Positions 53,468 through 62,060 of a stretch of DNA of 64,000 nucleotides are shown here, one piece after another. The stretch is from Desertivirga brevis (lineage in GTDB: Bacteria > Bacteroidota > Bacteroidia > Sphingobacteriales > Sphingobacteriaceae): positions 186,001 through 250,000 of the forward strand of contig NZ_JAFEWF010000009.1 in the NCBI RefSeq assembly GCF_017355835.1, in the 5' to 3' direction. The notes below the pieces were generated by a model. The model was not told the origin of the DNA. It made no database searches and worked only from the letters and a program-made list of their open reading frames with translations. The number at the start of each line of letters is the position of its first letter. Within the stretch, counting starts at the first letter, position 1. The position numbers and the translations under genes are program-made.

Positions 53468-53613
53468 TTCTTCGCGTATTTAGTCATTCTCTCACATTTG
53501 GGGATGGTTAAGCAAGTTAGCCACTAGATTTGAGAATCTGCCTGAGATACCAGAACGGATATGAATTCGAAAAATTGCTGGGAGGCCAAAGCAGCTTAAG
53601 GTGTTCTTAAAAT

Positions 53614-53634
53614 AAAAGGGGCAGCGCCCCTTTT
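53614..53634 (-). terminator. Terminator of lon
   Basis: AAAAGGGGC / GCCCCTTTT stem with a 3-base loop, followed on the minus strand by ATTTTAAG, 8 bases after the lon stop. Confidence 0.85.
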
Positions 53635-53641
53635 ATAATTA

Positions 53642-56119
53642 TTATGATTCAGAAATAATTACTTCTGGTGCTGTTAATTTTAAAGTAAGGTCAATCGGAT
53701 CTTTAACTTTTTCGTTAAGAAGAGCGATATCGATTACTTCTTTCATTTCTGTTACATAGTGAAACGTCATGTCTTTGATATAATCTTCTTTTATTTCAAC
53801 TATGTCCTTTTGGTTAGCTTTCGCAAGTATCACTTCTTTTATGTTAGCTCTTTTGGCTGCAAGGATTTTTTCTTTAATTCCTCCAACCGGCAACACCTTA
53901 CCTCTAAGAGTAATTTCACCCGTCATTGCAAGATGCTGTTTCACTCGTTTCTGAGTGAACGCAGACGTGAGAGCAGTTAGCATAGTGACACCGGCCGATG
54001 GACCATCTTTAGGAGTGGCTCCGGCTGGCACATGTATGTGCACATCCCATTTGTCAAACAGCCCAAAATCAATATTAAATTTGTCGGAATAAGCCCTTAG
54101 GTAAGCCATGGCAATCGTAGCTGATTCTTTCATAACATCACCAAGATTACCTGTTAACGAAAGTCTGCCTTTACCCGGACTAATACTTGCCTCTATAAAT
54201 AAGATATCTCCGCCAACCTGTGTCCAGGCAAGGCCTGTAACCACACCCGCAACTTCGTTACCTTCATACAGATCTTTATCGAAAATAGGGGCTCCTAAAA
54301 GTGCTTCAATATCAGGTTTTCCAAGAGTAGGGGAAAACTCGTCGCCCATGGCTACCTTAGTAGCAACTCCCCTGACAACGGAACCTATTTTCTTTTCGAG
54401 TCCGCGCACTCCTGATTCCCTTGTATAATCTTCGATAATTTTTTCAATTACCGGTAGTTTCAAAACTACGTCTTTCCGTTTCAAGCCATGCTGCTCAAGC
54501 TGCTTTGGAAGTAAATGTTGTTTCGCTATTTCTATTTTTTCTTCAATAGTGTAACCATTCACTTCAATTACTTCCATACGGTCCAGAAGAGCAGGTTGTA
54601 TGGTGCTCAAAGAATTCGCTGTTGCGATGAACATCACTTTTGACAAGTCGTAATCGAGTTCTACATAGTGATCATAAAACGCGTTATTCTGCTCGGGATC
54701 CAATACTTCCAAAAGGGCTGATGATGGATCTCCCCGAAAATCGTTACCTACTTTATCAATCTCATCAAGTACGAATACCGGATTTGAAGCACCAGCTTTT
54801 TTTAGAGACTGTATTATCCTCCCTGGCATTGCTCCAATATACGTTTTACGATGTCCTCGTACCTCTGCCTCATCACGGATACCTCCTAGAGCAATTCTCA
54901 CATATTTTCTGCCAAGAGCTTTTGCGATAGATTTTCCTAACGACGTTTTTCCAACTCCCGGAGGGCCCGCAAGACAAAGGATGGGGGCTTTCATATTATT
55001 TCTAAGCTTTAAAACGGCCAGATACTCTATGATACGCCGTTTAACTTTTTCCAACCCATAATGCTCCTTATCAAGAATTTTTTGAGCTCTCTTGAGGTCA
55101 AAATTATCCTTTGTTACTTCTTCCCAAGGAAGGTCAAGCAGTAACTCAAGATAGTTCATCTGGACGGAATAATCTGCAGCAGCAGGATTCATCCTTGCCA
55201 GTTTGTCAACTTCCTTATTAAAATGGGTTGCTGTATCCTTGCTCCAGGCTTTCTTAGAAGCTCTGTTTCTTAAGCTCTCAATTTCAAGGTCAGGAGAATT
55301 TCCACCAAGCTCCTCCTGAATCGTTTTTAGCTGCTGATTTAGAAAATATTCCCGTTGTTGCTTGTCCAGGTCTGTCCTCACTTTAGACTGGATCTGGTTT
55401 TTCAGCTCAAGCATTTGTAGCTCGGTGGTTAAGTGCTCCAGAACCATTCTTGCTCTTTCATGAAGATTTGCCACTTCCAGCATATTCTGCTTCACAGGAA
55501 CATCAGCATTCATGTTAGAGGATATGAAATTGATCAGGAAGGAGGGGCTTTCAATGTTTTTTATAGCAATTGCAGCCTCACTGGGAATATTAGGAGAAAA
55601 TTGAATGATTTGCATGGCCATCTCTTTAATTGAAGCCACCATTGCTTTAAACTCCTTTCCGGCTTCCGGCCGGATCTCTTCAAATTTCTCAATTCCTGCC
55701 TTAATATAAGGCTCCGACTGGATCTGCTCCCGCAACCTAAAACGCTGTTTCCCCTGAATGATAACAGTGGTACTACCGTCTGGCATCTGAAGCATTTTTA
55801 TTATTAGTGCCACCGTACCTACATCATTAAGCTGCTCAAATGTTGGATCTTCTATGGCTACATCTCGTTGTGATACGACACCAATTGTGCGATCTCCCTT
55901 ATAAGCATCCTTAATAAGTTTTATAGATTTATCACGGCCAACTGTAATAGGGATAACTACCCCGGGAAACAATACAGTATTGCGTAAAGGCAAAATGGAT
56001 AATACGTCAGGCGTCTGTTCATTATTCATTTCCTCTTCGTCTTCCTGCGACATCAAGGGAAAGAATTCAGTGTCTTCGTTTATTATGGGTAATGATTGAG
56101 CGATATCGTTAATATTCAT
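53642..56119 (-). CDS. lon: Endopeptidase La (Lon protease)
   Basis: An 825-residue ATP-dependent cytoplasmic protease. N-terminal LON domain (about residues 35-240, LPLRNTVLFPGVVIPITVGRD), AAA+ domain with Walker A LAGPPGVGKTSLGKSIA (about 385-400) and Walker B PVFVLDEIDKVG, then the proteolytic domain with catalytic Ser in PKDGPSAGVTM and Lys in GIKEKILAAKRA. Length and order match bacterial LonA. A monocistronic gene with its own terminator. It degrades misfolded and short-lived regulatory proteins. Confidence 0.97.
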   Translation of the reverse strand: MNINDIAQSLPIINEDTEFFPLMSQEDEEEMNNEQTPDVLSILPLRNTVLFPGVVIPITVGRDKSIKLIKDAYKGDRTIGVVSQRDVAIEDPTFEQLNDVGTVALIIKMLQMPDGSTTVIIQGKQRFRLREQIQSEPYIKAGIEKFEEIRPEAGKEFKAMVASIKEMAMQIIQFSPNIPSEAAIAIKNIESPSFLINFISSNMNADVPVKQNMLEVANLHERARMVLEHLTTELQMLELKNQIQSKVRTDLDKQQREYFLNQQLKTIQEELGGNSPDLEIESLRNRASKKAWSKDTATHFNKEVDKLARMNPAAADYSVQMNYLELLLDLPWEEVTKDNFDLKRAQKILDKEHYGLEKVKRRIIEYLAVLKLRNNMKAPILCLAGPPGVGKTSLGKSIAKALGRKYVRIALGGIRDEAEVRGHRKTYIGAMPGRIIQSLKKAGASNPVFVLDEIDKVGNDFRGDPSSALLEVLDPEQNNAFYDHYVELDYDLSKVMFIATANSLSTIQPALLDRMEVIEVNGYTIEEKIEIAKQHLLPKQLEQHGLKRKDVVLKLPVIEKIIEDYTRESGVRGLEKKIGSVVRGVATKVAMGDEFSPTLGKPDIEALLGAPIFDKDLYEGNEVAGVVTGLAWTQVGGDILFIEASISPGKGRLSLTGNLGDVMKESATIAMAYLRAYSDKFNIDFGLFDKWDVHIHVPAGATPKDGPSAGVTMLTALTSAFTQKRVKQHLAMTGEITLRGKVLPVGGIKEKILAAKRANIKEVILAKANQKDIVEIKEDYIKDMTFHYVTEMKEVIDIALLNEKVKDPIDLTLKLTAPEVIISES

Positions 56120-56173
56120 TCAAGTCTTTTCTTAAGTCAAGATGACAGTTTGATTCTCTTTTACGATTAAAAA

Positions 56174-56311
56174 TTAATGAACAGACAAAGTTGCAAGGCT
56201 TATGCCAATCATAAGTATTGCTAATGCTAATGATGAAATTAGGAAATTGTCTGTTAAAAAGTCAGGCAATCTATAAGTTTTTTTACAAAACTGAGTTAAT
56301 GAGAGAAACAT
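56174..56311 (-). CDS. Doubtful 45-residue membrane microprotein
   Basis: An ORF too short for ordinary gene calls. Basic N-half (QFCKKTYRLP) and one hydrophobic helix (FLISSLALAILMIGISLATLSV), ending VH. It lies 54 bases upstream of lon on the same strand. There is no clear ribosome-binding sequence, and AT-rich DNA readily encodes hydrophobic stretches, so it is only a possibility. The rest of 56120-56440 shows no other feature. Confidence 0.3.
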   Translation of the reverse strand: MFLSLTQFCKKTYRLPDFLTDNFLISSLALAILMIGISLATLSVH

Positions 56312-56440
56312 TAATTTAAATTGCTTTGTATTAATACATCCTTCGTTTTGACTGTAAAGCCAAATAATATTTCTTATACTTACTGGAAATAATATTACCT
56401 TTCTGCCGTTATCCTGAAGGATTAATTATATCAATCTAAC

Positions 56441-57085
56441 ATGAAATTTAGTACTTTATTTTTATCAGTTGCTTTGTTATTTGGCGGCGTTACGCATGCA
56501 CAGCAGAAAACTGCAAGTAATAACAAATACGTGAATTTGGGTCAGAAGGCTGTGATGGATGGAAATTTCAAACAAGCTGTTGCTCATTTAGAAAAAGCTC
56601 TGCCAGAAGAGGCTAATAATCCACAGGTTTTATATATGCTTGCCTATTCTTATTATCATTCTGAAGAATACGAGAAAGCAATAAGTGGTTTTGGACAAGT
56701 AATTTCCCTGCGCCCCAGCGAAGTATCTGCTTACTACTATAGAGCAAAGGCCAGAAATTTCATTGCTGCTAAAGCTACAAGCGAGTTGACACTTGTAGAG
56801 CGCGAGAAACTTTTGAATGCAGCTATTCGTGATTACTCAAAAGCAATAGAACTCACTCCGGATGATATTAAGCTTTATCAAAACAGAGCTATTGCTTATC
56901 GTGATTATGGCATTTTAAAGGGACAGAAGGTTCCTAAGATATATGATAAGAACGTAGCGTCGAGTTCGTTTAAGTCATGCATTAATGATTTGCAGAAATT
57001 ATTGGATTCTAGTCCGGGTAGAAAGGATATTCAGGAAGAGATGAAGAAAGCTAAGGTTTATATGGCGAATTTAGATAACAAGTAA
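56441..57085 (+). CDS. Secreted TPR-repeat protein
   Basis: A 214-residue protein with a signal peptide (residues 1-20, ending THAQ) and three to four TPR motifs (about residues 28-160): AVMDGNFKQAVAHLEKAL, MLAYSYYHSEEYEKAISGFGQVISL, and AAIRDYSKAIELTPDDIKLYQNRAIAYRDYG. It probably acts in the periplasm as an adaptor. It stands alone with its own strong terminator, and no neighbour reveals a partner. Confidence 0.85.
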   Translation: MKFSTLFLSVALLFGGVTHAQQKTASNNKYVNLGQKAVMDGNFKQAVAHLEKALPEEANNPQVLYMLAYSYYHSEEYEKAISGFGQVISLRPSEVSAYYYRAKARNFIAAKATSELTLVEREKLLNAAIRDYSKAIELTPDDIKLYQNRAIAYRDYGILKGQKVPKIYDKNVASSSFKSCINDLQKLLDSSPGRKDIQEEMKKAKVYMANLDNK

Positions 57086-57100
57086 GTTTACTAAACTTAA

Positions 57101-57143
57101 AAAAAGAAAGGCTGAAGGTTTTGAACCTTCAGCCTTTCTTTTT
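57101..57143. terminator. Terminator of the TPR protein gene
   Basis: A perfect 20-bp stem (AAAAAGAAAGGCTGAAGGTT with its complement) with a TTG loop and T-run, 15 bases after the stop. Confidence 0.93.
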
Positions 57144-57343
57144 TTAAGGGAGTTTAGGGATAGCTAAAAAGTCTTTTTGCACGTATTTGTACCTACTAGT
57201 GATCTTTTTTTAAGACAGATTTTGGCACAATTATCCAAAAGACCCTGTTTTTATAGCATTTTCGAGCATTTTGGGAAGTGGCTTATTTTTTGTATTTATT
57301 TGATCAGATAAGTTAATCAATCTAAAACGAAAAACATACTACT

Positions 57344-57496
57344 ATGGGAAATCTACTTTATTTGATCGCAGTTGTCCTGGTAATTATCTGGGCTGTGAGT
57401 TTCTTCGGAGGATACGCTTCAGGCGGAATTATTCATATTCTTTTAGTGATTGCAATCGTTGCAGTTCTTCTAAGAGTTATAAGAGGAGCCGTATAG
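57344..57496 (+). CDS. Lmo0937-family small membrane protein
   Basis: A 50-residue gene. Two hydrophobic helices, LLYLIAVVLVIIWAVSFF and IIHILLVIAIVAVLLRVI, are separated by GGYASGG, matching the lmo0937/DUF5670 family of tiny membrane proteins. These often respond to stress in Bacteroidota and Firmicutes, but their function is not known. An AAAACGAAAAACATACTACT leader precedes the ATG and a terminator follows. Confidence 0.8.
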   Translation: MGNLLYLIAVVLVIIWAVSFFGGYASGGIIHILLVIAIVAVLLRVIRGAV

Positions 57497-57520
57497 CCTT
57501 AGAACGACATAACTAAAAAA

Positions 57521-57543
57521 AATCCGGTTCGCCGGATTTTTTT
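57521..57543. terminator. Bidirectional terminator after the lmo0937-like gene and ispD
   Basis: ATCCGG / CCGGAT with a TTCG tetraloop, flanked by A-run and T-run, 25 bases after the small gene. It overlaps the ispD stop (57542). Confidence 0.85.
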
Positions 57544-58210
57544 ATGCCCTTTTACTTAGGATTATCGAGGCGAACTCCAAATCTTCAGGATATGTTATCT
57601 TCAAATTTTTAAAATCGCCCTCCACCGTGTGTACTTGAACCCCTAATTTCTCAACAACGCTAGCATCATCAGTAAACTCAGGTTGATATGGCTTCTGGTA
57701 GGCTGCCTTAAGAATCTCAGATTTAAATACCTGAGGTGTCTGCACTATAAGAATAGTGTCTCGATCTATAGCTTCCGTTATGAGCCCTTTTTTTATTCTT
57801 AAAGAGTCTCGAGATGGAACTACGGGGATGGCAGTTCCCAGCTCTTCTGCCGTATTAAAGCATCTTGTAATTAACTCTTCTGTTATAATCGGCCTAACCG
57901 CATCGTGAACAGCTACCAGGCCTGAATCGGGTATTGTATCTAAAGCATTTTTAACCGAATCAAATCTCTGTGCGCCCCCACTTTTAATTTCGTGTGGTAT
58001 TGTAAAGTTGTATTCCTCGCACAAGTTTCTCCAGTACAAATGGTAAAGATTATTTAGCACAAGGATTATTTTCGCCTTTTTACTTGAAGAATAGAAGGCC
58101 TTTATACTGTGCATTAGAATTGGCAGTCCATTTACTGGAATGAATTGTTTGGGAATTTCGGAGTTCATCCTGCTTCCCGACCCGCCAGCTACTATGATTG
58201 CATAATTCAT
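57542..58210 (-). CDS. ispD: 2-C-methyl-D-erythritol 4-phosphate cytidylyltransferase
   Basis: A 222-residue enzyme of the MEP isoprenoid pathway that activates MEP with CTP. The nucleotide-binding start AIIVAGGSGSRMNSEIPKQFI (about residues 4-24) contains the conserved Gly-rich loop and Lys. VAVHDAVRPII with the metal-binding Asp, the RDTILIVQTPQVF block and TDDASVVEKLG complete the family pattern. IspF is not fused or adjacent. Followed upstream by queA, with a terminator between. Confidence 0.96.
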   Translation of the reverse strand: MNYAIIVAGGSGSRMNSEIPKQFIPVNGLPILMHSIKAFYSSSKKAKIILVLNNLYHLYWRNLCEEYNFTIPHEIKSGGAQRFDSVKNALDTIPDSGLVAVHDAVRPIITEELITRCFNTAEELGTAIPVVPSRDSLRIKKGLITEAIDRDTILIVQTPQVFKSEILKAAYQKPYQPEFTDDASVVEKLGVQVHTVEGDFKNLKITYPEDLEFASIILSKRA

Positions 58211-58253
58211 TTATAAATTCAGAAATTAGGGTTTAGTATTTATCTAAAATAAA

Positions 58254-58284
58254 AAAGATCTGGATTAAAATAACCCAGATCTTT
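58254..58284 (-). terminator. Terminator of queA
   Basis: AAAGATCTGG / CCAGATCTTT stem; on the minus strand followed by TTTATTTTAG, 44 bases after the queA stop. Confidence 0.85.
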
Positions 58285-58327
58285 CTTTGTAAGAGGAGCG
58301 AAGTATGCTCAACTCCCAAGTATGTCT

Positions 58328-59377
58328 TTAAATAATCAACATAGCGTCGCCATAGCTGAAGAAGCGATATTTCTCTTTTACAGCAACTTCATAAGCGTTC
58401 ATTACATGCTCGTAACCTCCAAATGCACAGATCATCATTAATAAAGTAGACTCTGGCGTATGGAAGTTCGTAATCATACTGTTAGCGATACTAAAATCAT
58501 AAGGCGGGAAAATGAACTTACTTGTCCAGTCATTTGCAGATTTAAGAGTTCTGTTGGCTGACACCGCCGACTCAATGGCCCGCATTGTGGTTGTTCCAAC
58601 TGCACAAATACGGTTTTTATTTTCGATACCCCGATTTACAATGTCGGCGTCCTTCTGCTCGATAATGAATTGTTCAGAATCCATCTTATGTTTAGTAAGA
58701 TCTTCAACCTCTACGGCCCGGAAGGTTCCTAGTCCAACATGGAGTGTTACTTCTGCAAATTCAACCCCTTTTAATTCAAGGCGTTTCATCAGCTCGCGGC
58801 TAAAGTGAAGTCCAGCAGTTGGGGCAGCTACAGCTCCTTCTTTTTTAGCAAAAATTGTCTGATAACGCTCTTTATCGTCAGCTGTAGCTTTACGTTTAAT
58901 ATATTTGGGGAGCGGAGTTTCACCAAGGATTTCGATGTTTCGACGGAATTCTTCATCCGTACCATCGAAAAGGAATCGAATTGTACGTCCGCGGGAAGTA
59001 GTATTGTCTACTACTTCGGCAACTAACAGATCGTCGTCTCCGAAATATAGCTTGTTTCCCACTCTGATTTTACGGGCTGGATCTACAAGAACGTCCCATA
59101 GACGAAGCTCTTTATTTAACTCTCTAAGAAGAAATACTTCTATAGTAGCACCAGTTTTTTCCTTATTGCCATACATGCGAGCTGGAAATACTTTGGTGTT
59201 ATTAAGAATCATCACATCCTTATCATCAAAATACCCCAATACATCTTTAAATATCTTATGCTCTATAGCACCTGTGTTTCGGTCAAGTACCATCAACCGA
59301 GCTTCATCGCGTTGCTCAGCAGGCGTATGTGCAATCAAAGAATCAGGTAAATTGAATTTGAACTGCGATAATTTCAT
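58328..59377 (-). CDS. queA: S-adenosylmethionine:tRNA ribosyltransferase-isomerase
   Basis: A 349-residue enzyme that transfers the ribosyl part of SAM to preQ1 at tRNA position 34 in queuosine synthesis. The N-terminal [33 protein letters not shown] and KVFPARMYG are typical. [17 protein letters not shown] (about residues 184-200) and the C-terminal [25 protein letters not shown] identify the family. Other que genes are not in the window. Confidence 0.97.
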   Translation of the reverse strand: MKLSQFKFNLPDSLIAHTPAEQRDEARLMVLDRNTGAIEHKIFKDVLGYFDDKDVMILNNTKVFPARMYGNKEKTGATIEVFLLRELNKELRLWDVLVDPARKIRVGNKLYFGDDDLLVAEVVDNTTSRGRTIRFLFDGTDEEFRRNIEILGETPLPKYIKRKATADDKERYQTIFAKKEGAVAAPTAGLHFSRELMKRLELKGVEFAEVTLHVGLGTFRAVEVEDLTKHKMDSEQFIIEQKDADIVNRGIENKNRICAVGTTTMRAIESAVSANRTLKSANDWTSKFIFPPYDFSIANSMITNFHTPESTLLMMICAFGGYEHVMNAYEVAVKEKYRFFSYGDAMLII

Positions 59378-59402
59378 AAAATCTTAATAATTTTTTAGGG
59401 CG

Positions 59403-59410
59403 CAAAGTTA
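59403..59410 (-). promoter_or_regulatory. Candidate -7 box of queA
   Basis: On the minus strand TAACTTTG fits TAnnTTTG, 25 bases before the ATG at 59377. Confidence 0.55.
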
Positions 59411-59589
59411 GTGAATTAATTTCTATTTCATTAATTATAAATAATGTGTTTTGTTTTAATGTATTAGGTTTAGTTTCTAAATACGTATTACCCATATTCG
59501 AGCCTGCTTCGGAACCACGAAGAGTTGAATAAACCTATATTAGGGTAGTAATAGGCTTTTCTAGGAAGTATCCCAAAGTCATCCACGAA

Positions 59590-59700
59590 CCAAGTACGGA
59601 TAAAGGGGGCAAAATATCGCTATAATGTCGCTGTAATGTCGCTATAAATTCGCTATAAGGGTGTAAGAAGGAGTAAAGGAATAGTGTGAGGGAAGTGAAT
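59590..59700 (-). repeat. Intergenic repeat element with four 11-bp tandem units (copy B)
   Basis: On the minus strand, four units of the type GACATTATAGC (59660-59618) are followed by GATATTTTGCC and then CGTACTTGGTTCGT. This is the same order as copy A at 5.4 kb but inverted in the window. The spacer 59378-60044 otherwise holds only the queA promoter, this element, a terminator and a small membrane-protein gene. Confidence 0.75.
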
Positions 59701-59811
59701 ACCTCAATTATACAAAAAATTTACTGATTATTTAGGATAAAACAAGGGGAATTAGGCTGAATGTAAATGATGGAAATCTACACTGGAGCAGTTGAGGGGA
59801 TGAAAGCAAAT

Positions 59812-59853
59812 AAAATAGCAACAGTGGCACATAGCTGCCTCTATTGCTATTTT
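59812..59853. terminator. Hairpin downstream of the 29-residue membrane protein gene
   Basis: An 18-bp stem with two mismatches (AAAATAGCAACAGTGGCA and TGCCTCTATTGCTATTTT) around a 6-base loop, with T-runs in both directions. It lies 24 bases after the small gene's stop on the minus strand. Confidence 0.8.
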
Positions 59854-59876
59854 TTATATTTTAGGATTCAAAAAAC

Positions 59877-59966
59877 CTATAGGCCGTTCTCATCGCATGT
59901 TAAGGATATATATATCAAACCTCCTATTACAATACAACCCAGTCCAAATACTAATGCAAATTCCAT
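59877..59966 (-). CDS. Putative 29-residue membrane microprotein
   Basis: A 29-codon ORF. Residues 2-20 form one hydrophobic helix (FALVFGLGCIVIGGLIYIS), and the tail is LTCDENGL. A purine-rich AGGAGGGG ribosome-binding sequence lies just upstream of the ATG, and a strong hairpin terminator follows. The combination supports a real, separately expressed gene. No family is recognised; single-helix microproteins commonly tune membrane complexes. Confidence 0.55.
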   Translation of the reverse strand: MEFALVFGLGCIVIGGLIYISLTCDENGL

Positions 59967-60044
59967 AACCCCTCCTCGTTTATAGTAGTTGTTACGTATT
60001 GTCGAATCCTAAGGTTGTAAAAATCTGATATTTAAGTTTTAAAA

Positions 60045-62036
60045 CTACCATTCGAGATCTTTTACATACTTAAGAATGATCAAGCCAAGGGGAGGCAATG
60101 TAAGACTTATAGAATGACTTCGCCCATGTTTTGGAACGGGGAAGGTTTCTATGTCTTCCTGGTTATTTAATACATTACTTCCGCCATATTTCAAGTTATC
60201 TGAATTAAAGATTTCTGTATAATATCCTTTCTTGTAAGACCCTATCCGATAATTCTGTTGGGGAACTGGCGTAAGGTTAGCAATAAACAAAAGGTGCTCG
60301 TTGCTGTCTTTACCTTTTCTTACCCAACTGATTACACTATTACGATGATCATTAATATCGATCCACTCAAATCCCTCATTACTGAAGTTGTTTTCATATA
60401 GCGCAGGCTGGCTCCTGTACAGTTCATTTAAATCTTTAATAACTTTTTGAATCCCGTTGTGGTAAGGGTTTGCGTTTTCATGCCAGTCGAGACTGAAGTC
60501 GTGCCGCCATTCATGCCTTTGTGCAAATTCACCTCCCATAAACAAGAGTTTAGCTCCTGGGTGGCCATACATATAGCTATAAAGCAATCGCAGGTTCGCA
60601 AATTTTTTCCAATCATCCCCAGGCATCTTATTGATCATGGAGTGCTTACCGTAAACAACTTCATCATGCGATAGCGGCAGGGTGAACTTCTCAGTAAAAG
60701 CGTAAACAAGACTAAAAGTAATTTCACCCTGGTGATAGGAACGGTAGATTGGATCGGTTTGGAAGTAATGCAAGGTGTCATGCATCCAGCCCATCATCCA
60801 TTTCATGTCGAAACCTAATCCCCCCGTTGCTGTTGGGTGTGTAACTCCCGGCCAGGCGGTCGACTCCTCTGCTACGGTGAATACTTCAGGGTGATGATCA
60901 TGAACTGCAGCATTGAATTCCTTTAGGAAAGAAATAGCCTCCAGGTTTTCACGTCCTCCATAAATATTAGGGATCCATTCTCCATCCCTGCGGGAGTAAT
61001 CAAGGTAGAGCATTGATGCAACTGCATCTACACGCAACCCATCAATGTGGTATTTATCTAACCAAAAAAGTGCATTCGATATTAGAAATGACCTAACCTC
61101 GTTACGTCCAAAATCGAAGATATTACTTCGCCAGTCTGGATGAAAACCTTTACGGGGATCGGCATACTCGTATAAAGGAGTACCATCAAAATAGCCAAGA
61201 CCATGTTCATCTGTAGGAAAATGCGATGGTACCCAATCTAAGATCACACCAATACCCTCCTTATGTAGTTCATTTACCAAGTACATAAAATCCTGGGGTG
61301 TACCAAAACGGCTGGAAGGTGCGAAGTAGCCAGTAATCTGATAACCCCATGAGCCATAGAAGGGGTGCTCCATTATAGGCATGAACTCTACGTGTGTAAA
61401 ATTCATGTATTTGCAATACTTGGGTAATTCTGCTGCCAGCTCCAGATAGCTCAGGAACTCGCCATTCTCATTCCTTCTCCATGAACCAAGATGTACTTCA
61501 TAAACCGATATGGGTTTGCTTAAAGCATGCGCAGTGCGACGCTCTTTAAGCCAGTCTTCATCATCCCATACAAATTGAATGTCTTGAACTACGGTAGCTG
61601 TTCTAGGTGGAGTTTCCCAATAGAAAGCGTAAGGGTCGCCTTTCTCTACTGTATAGCCGTTGATTGATTCAATATAGTACTTGTAGAGGTCGCCTTTGGA
61701 TAGACCGGGAATAAAGGTTTCCCAAATGCCAGAGTGATCTTCTCTCTTAACCATATGATGCTCGAAGCGAGACCAGTGATTAAAGCTTCCTACAACAGAT
61801 ACAAATCTGGCGTTAGGCGCCCATACAGCGAAGTAGATCCCTTCTTGTCCATTGTGTTTAACCTTGTGGTTTCCTAACTTGTTATACAAATGGTAGTGCC
61901 TCCCTGCCTTGAATAATTCAACATCAAAATCAGAGATTAAAGTGAAACGTCCATTTTCATCGGTAAAGCCGTCAGAAAAAGGCACAGTCATTTCCTGGTT
62001 TGCTGATATAATATCGTCTTTTTCTCTAGTTGCCAT
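60045..62036 (-). CDS. glgB: 1,4-alpha-glucan branching enzyme
   Basis: A 663-residue GH13 enzyme that makes alpha-1,6 branches in glycogen-like glucans. N-terminal CBM48 (about residues 40-135, EGIYFAVWAPNARFVSVVGSFNHW), then the catalytic barrel with WVPSHFPTDEHGL (region I), GLRVDAVASMLYLDYSR with the nucleophile Asp, FTVAEESTAWPGVT with the acid/base Glu, and LPLSHDEVVYGKHSM. It starts 24 bases after the stop of the TreS-maltokinase gene; the pair belongs to the GlgE route (maltose-1-phosphate polymerisation) with GlgE probably beyond the right edge. Confidence 0.96.
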   Translation of the reverse strand: MATREKDDIISANQEMTVPFSDGFTDENGRFTLISDFDVELFKAGRHYHLYNKLGNHKVKHNGQEGIYFAVWAPNARFVSVVGSFNHWSRFEHHMVKREDHSGIWETFIPGLSKGDLYKYYIESINGYTVEKGDPYAFYWETPPRTATVVQDIQFVWDDEDWLKERRTAHALSKPISVYEVHLGSWRRNENGEFLSYLELAAELPKYCKYMNFTHVEFMPIMEHPFYGSWGYQITGYFAPSSRFGTPQDFMYLVNELHKEGIGVILDWVPSHFPTDEHGLGYFDGTPLYEYADPRKGFHPDWRSNIFDFGRNEVRSFLISNALFWLDKYHIDGLRVDAVASMLYLDYSRRDGEWIPNIYGGRENLEAISFLKEFNAAVHDHHPEVFTVAEESTAWPGVTHPTATGGLGFDMKWMMGWMHDTLHYFQTDPIYRSYHQGEITFSLVYAFTEKFTLPLSHDEVVYGKHSMINKMPGDDWKKFANLRLLYSYMYGHPGAKLLFMGGEFAQRHEWRHDFSLDWHENANPYHNGIQKVIKDLNELYRSQPALYENNFSNEGFEWIDINDHRNSVISWVRKGKDSNEHLLFIANLTPVPQQNYRIGSYKKGYYTEIFNSDNLKYGGSNVLNNQEDIETFPVPKHGRSHSISLTLPPLGLIILKYVKDLEW

Positions 62037-62060
62037 AATTGCAAAATGTGTAAGGAAAGC

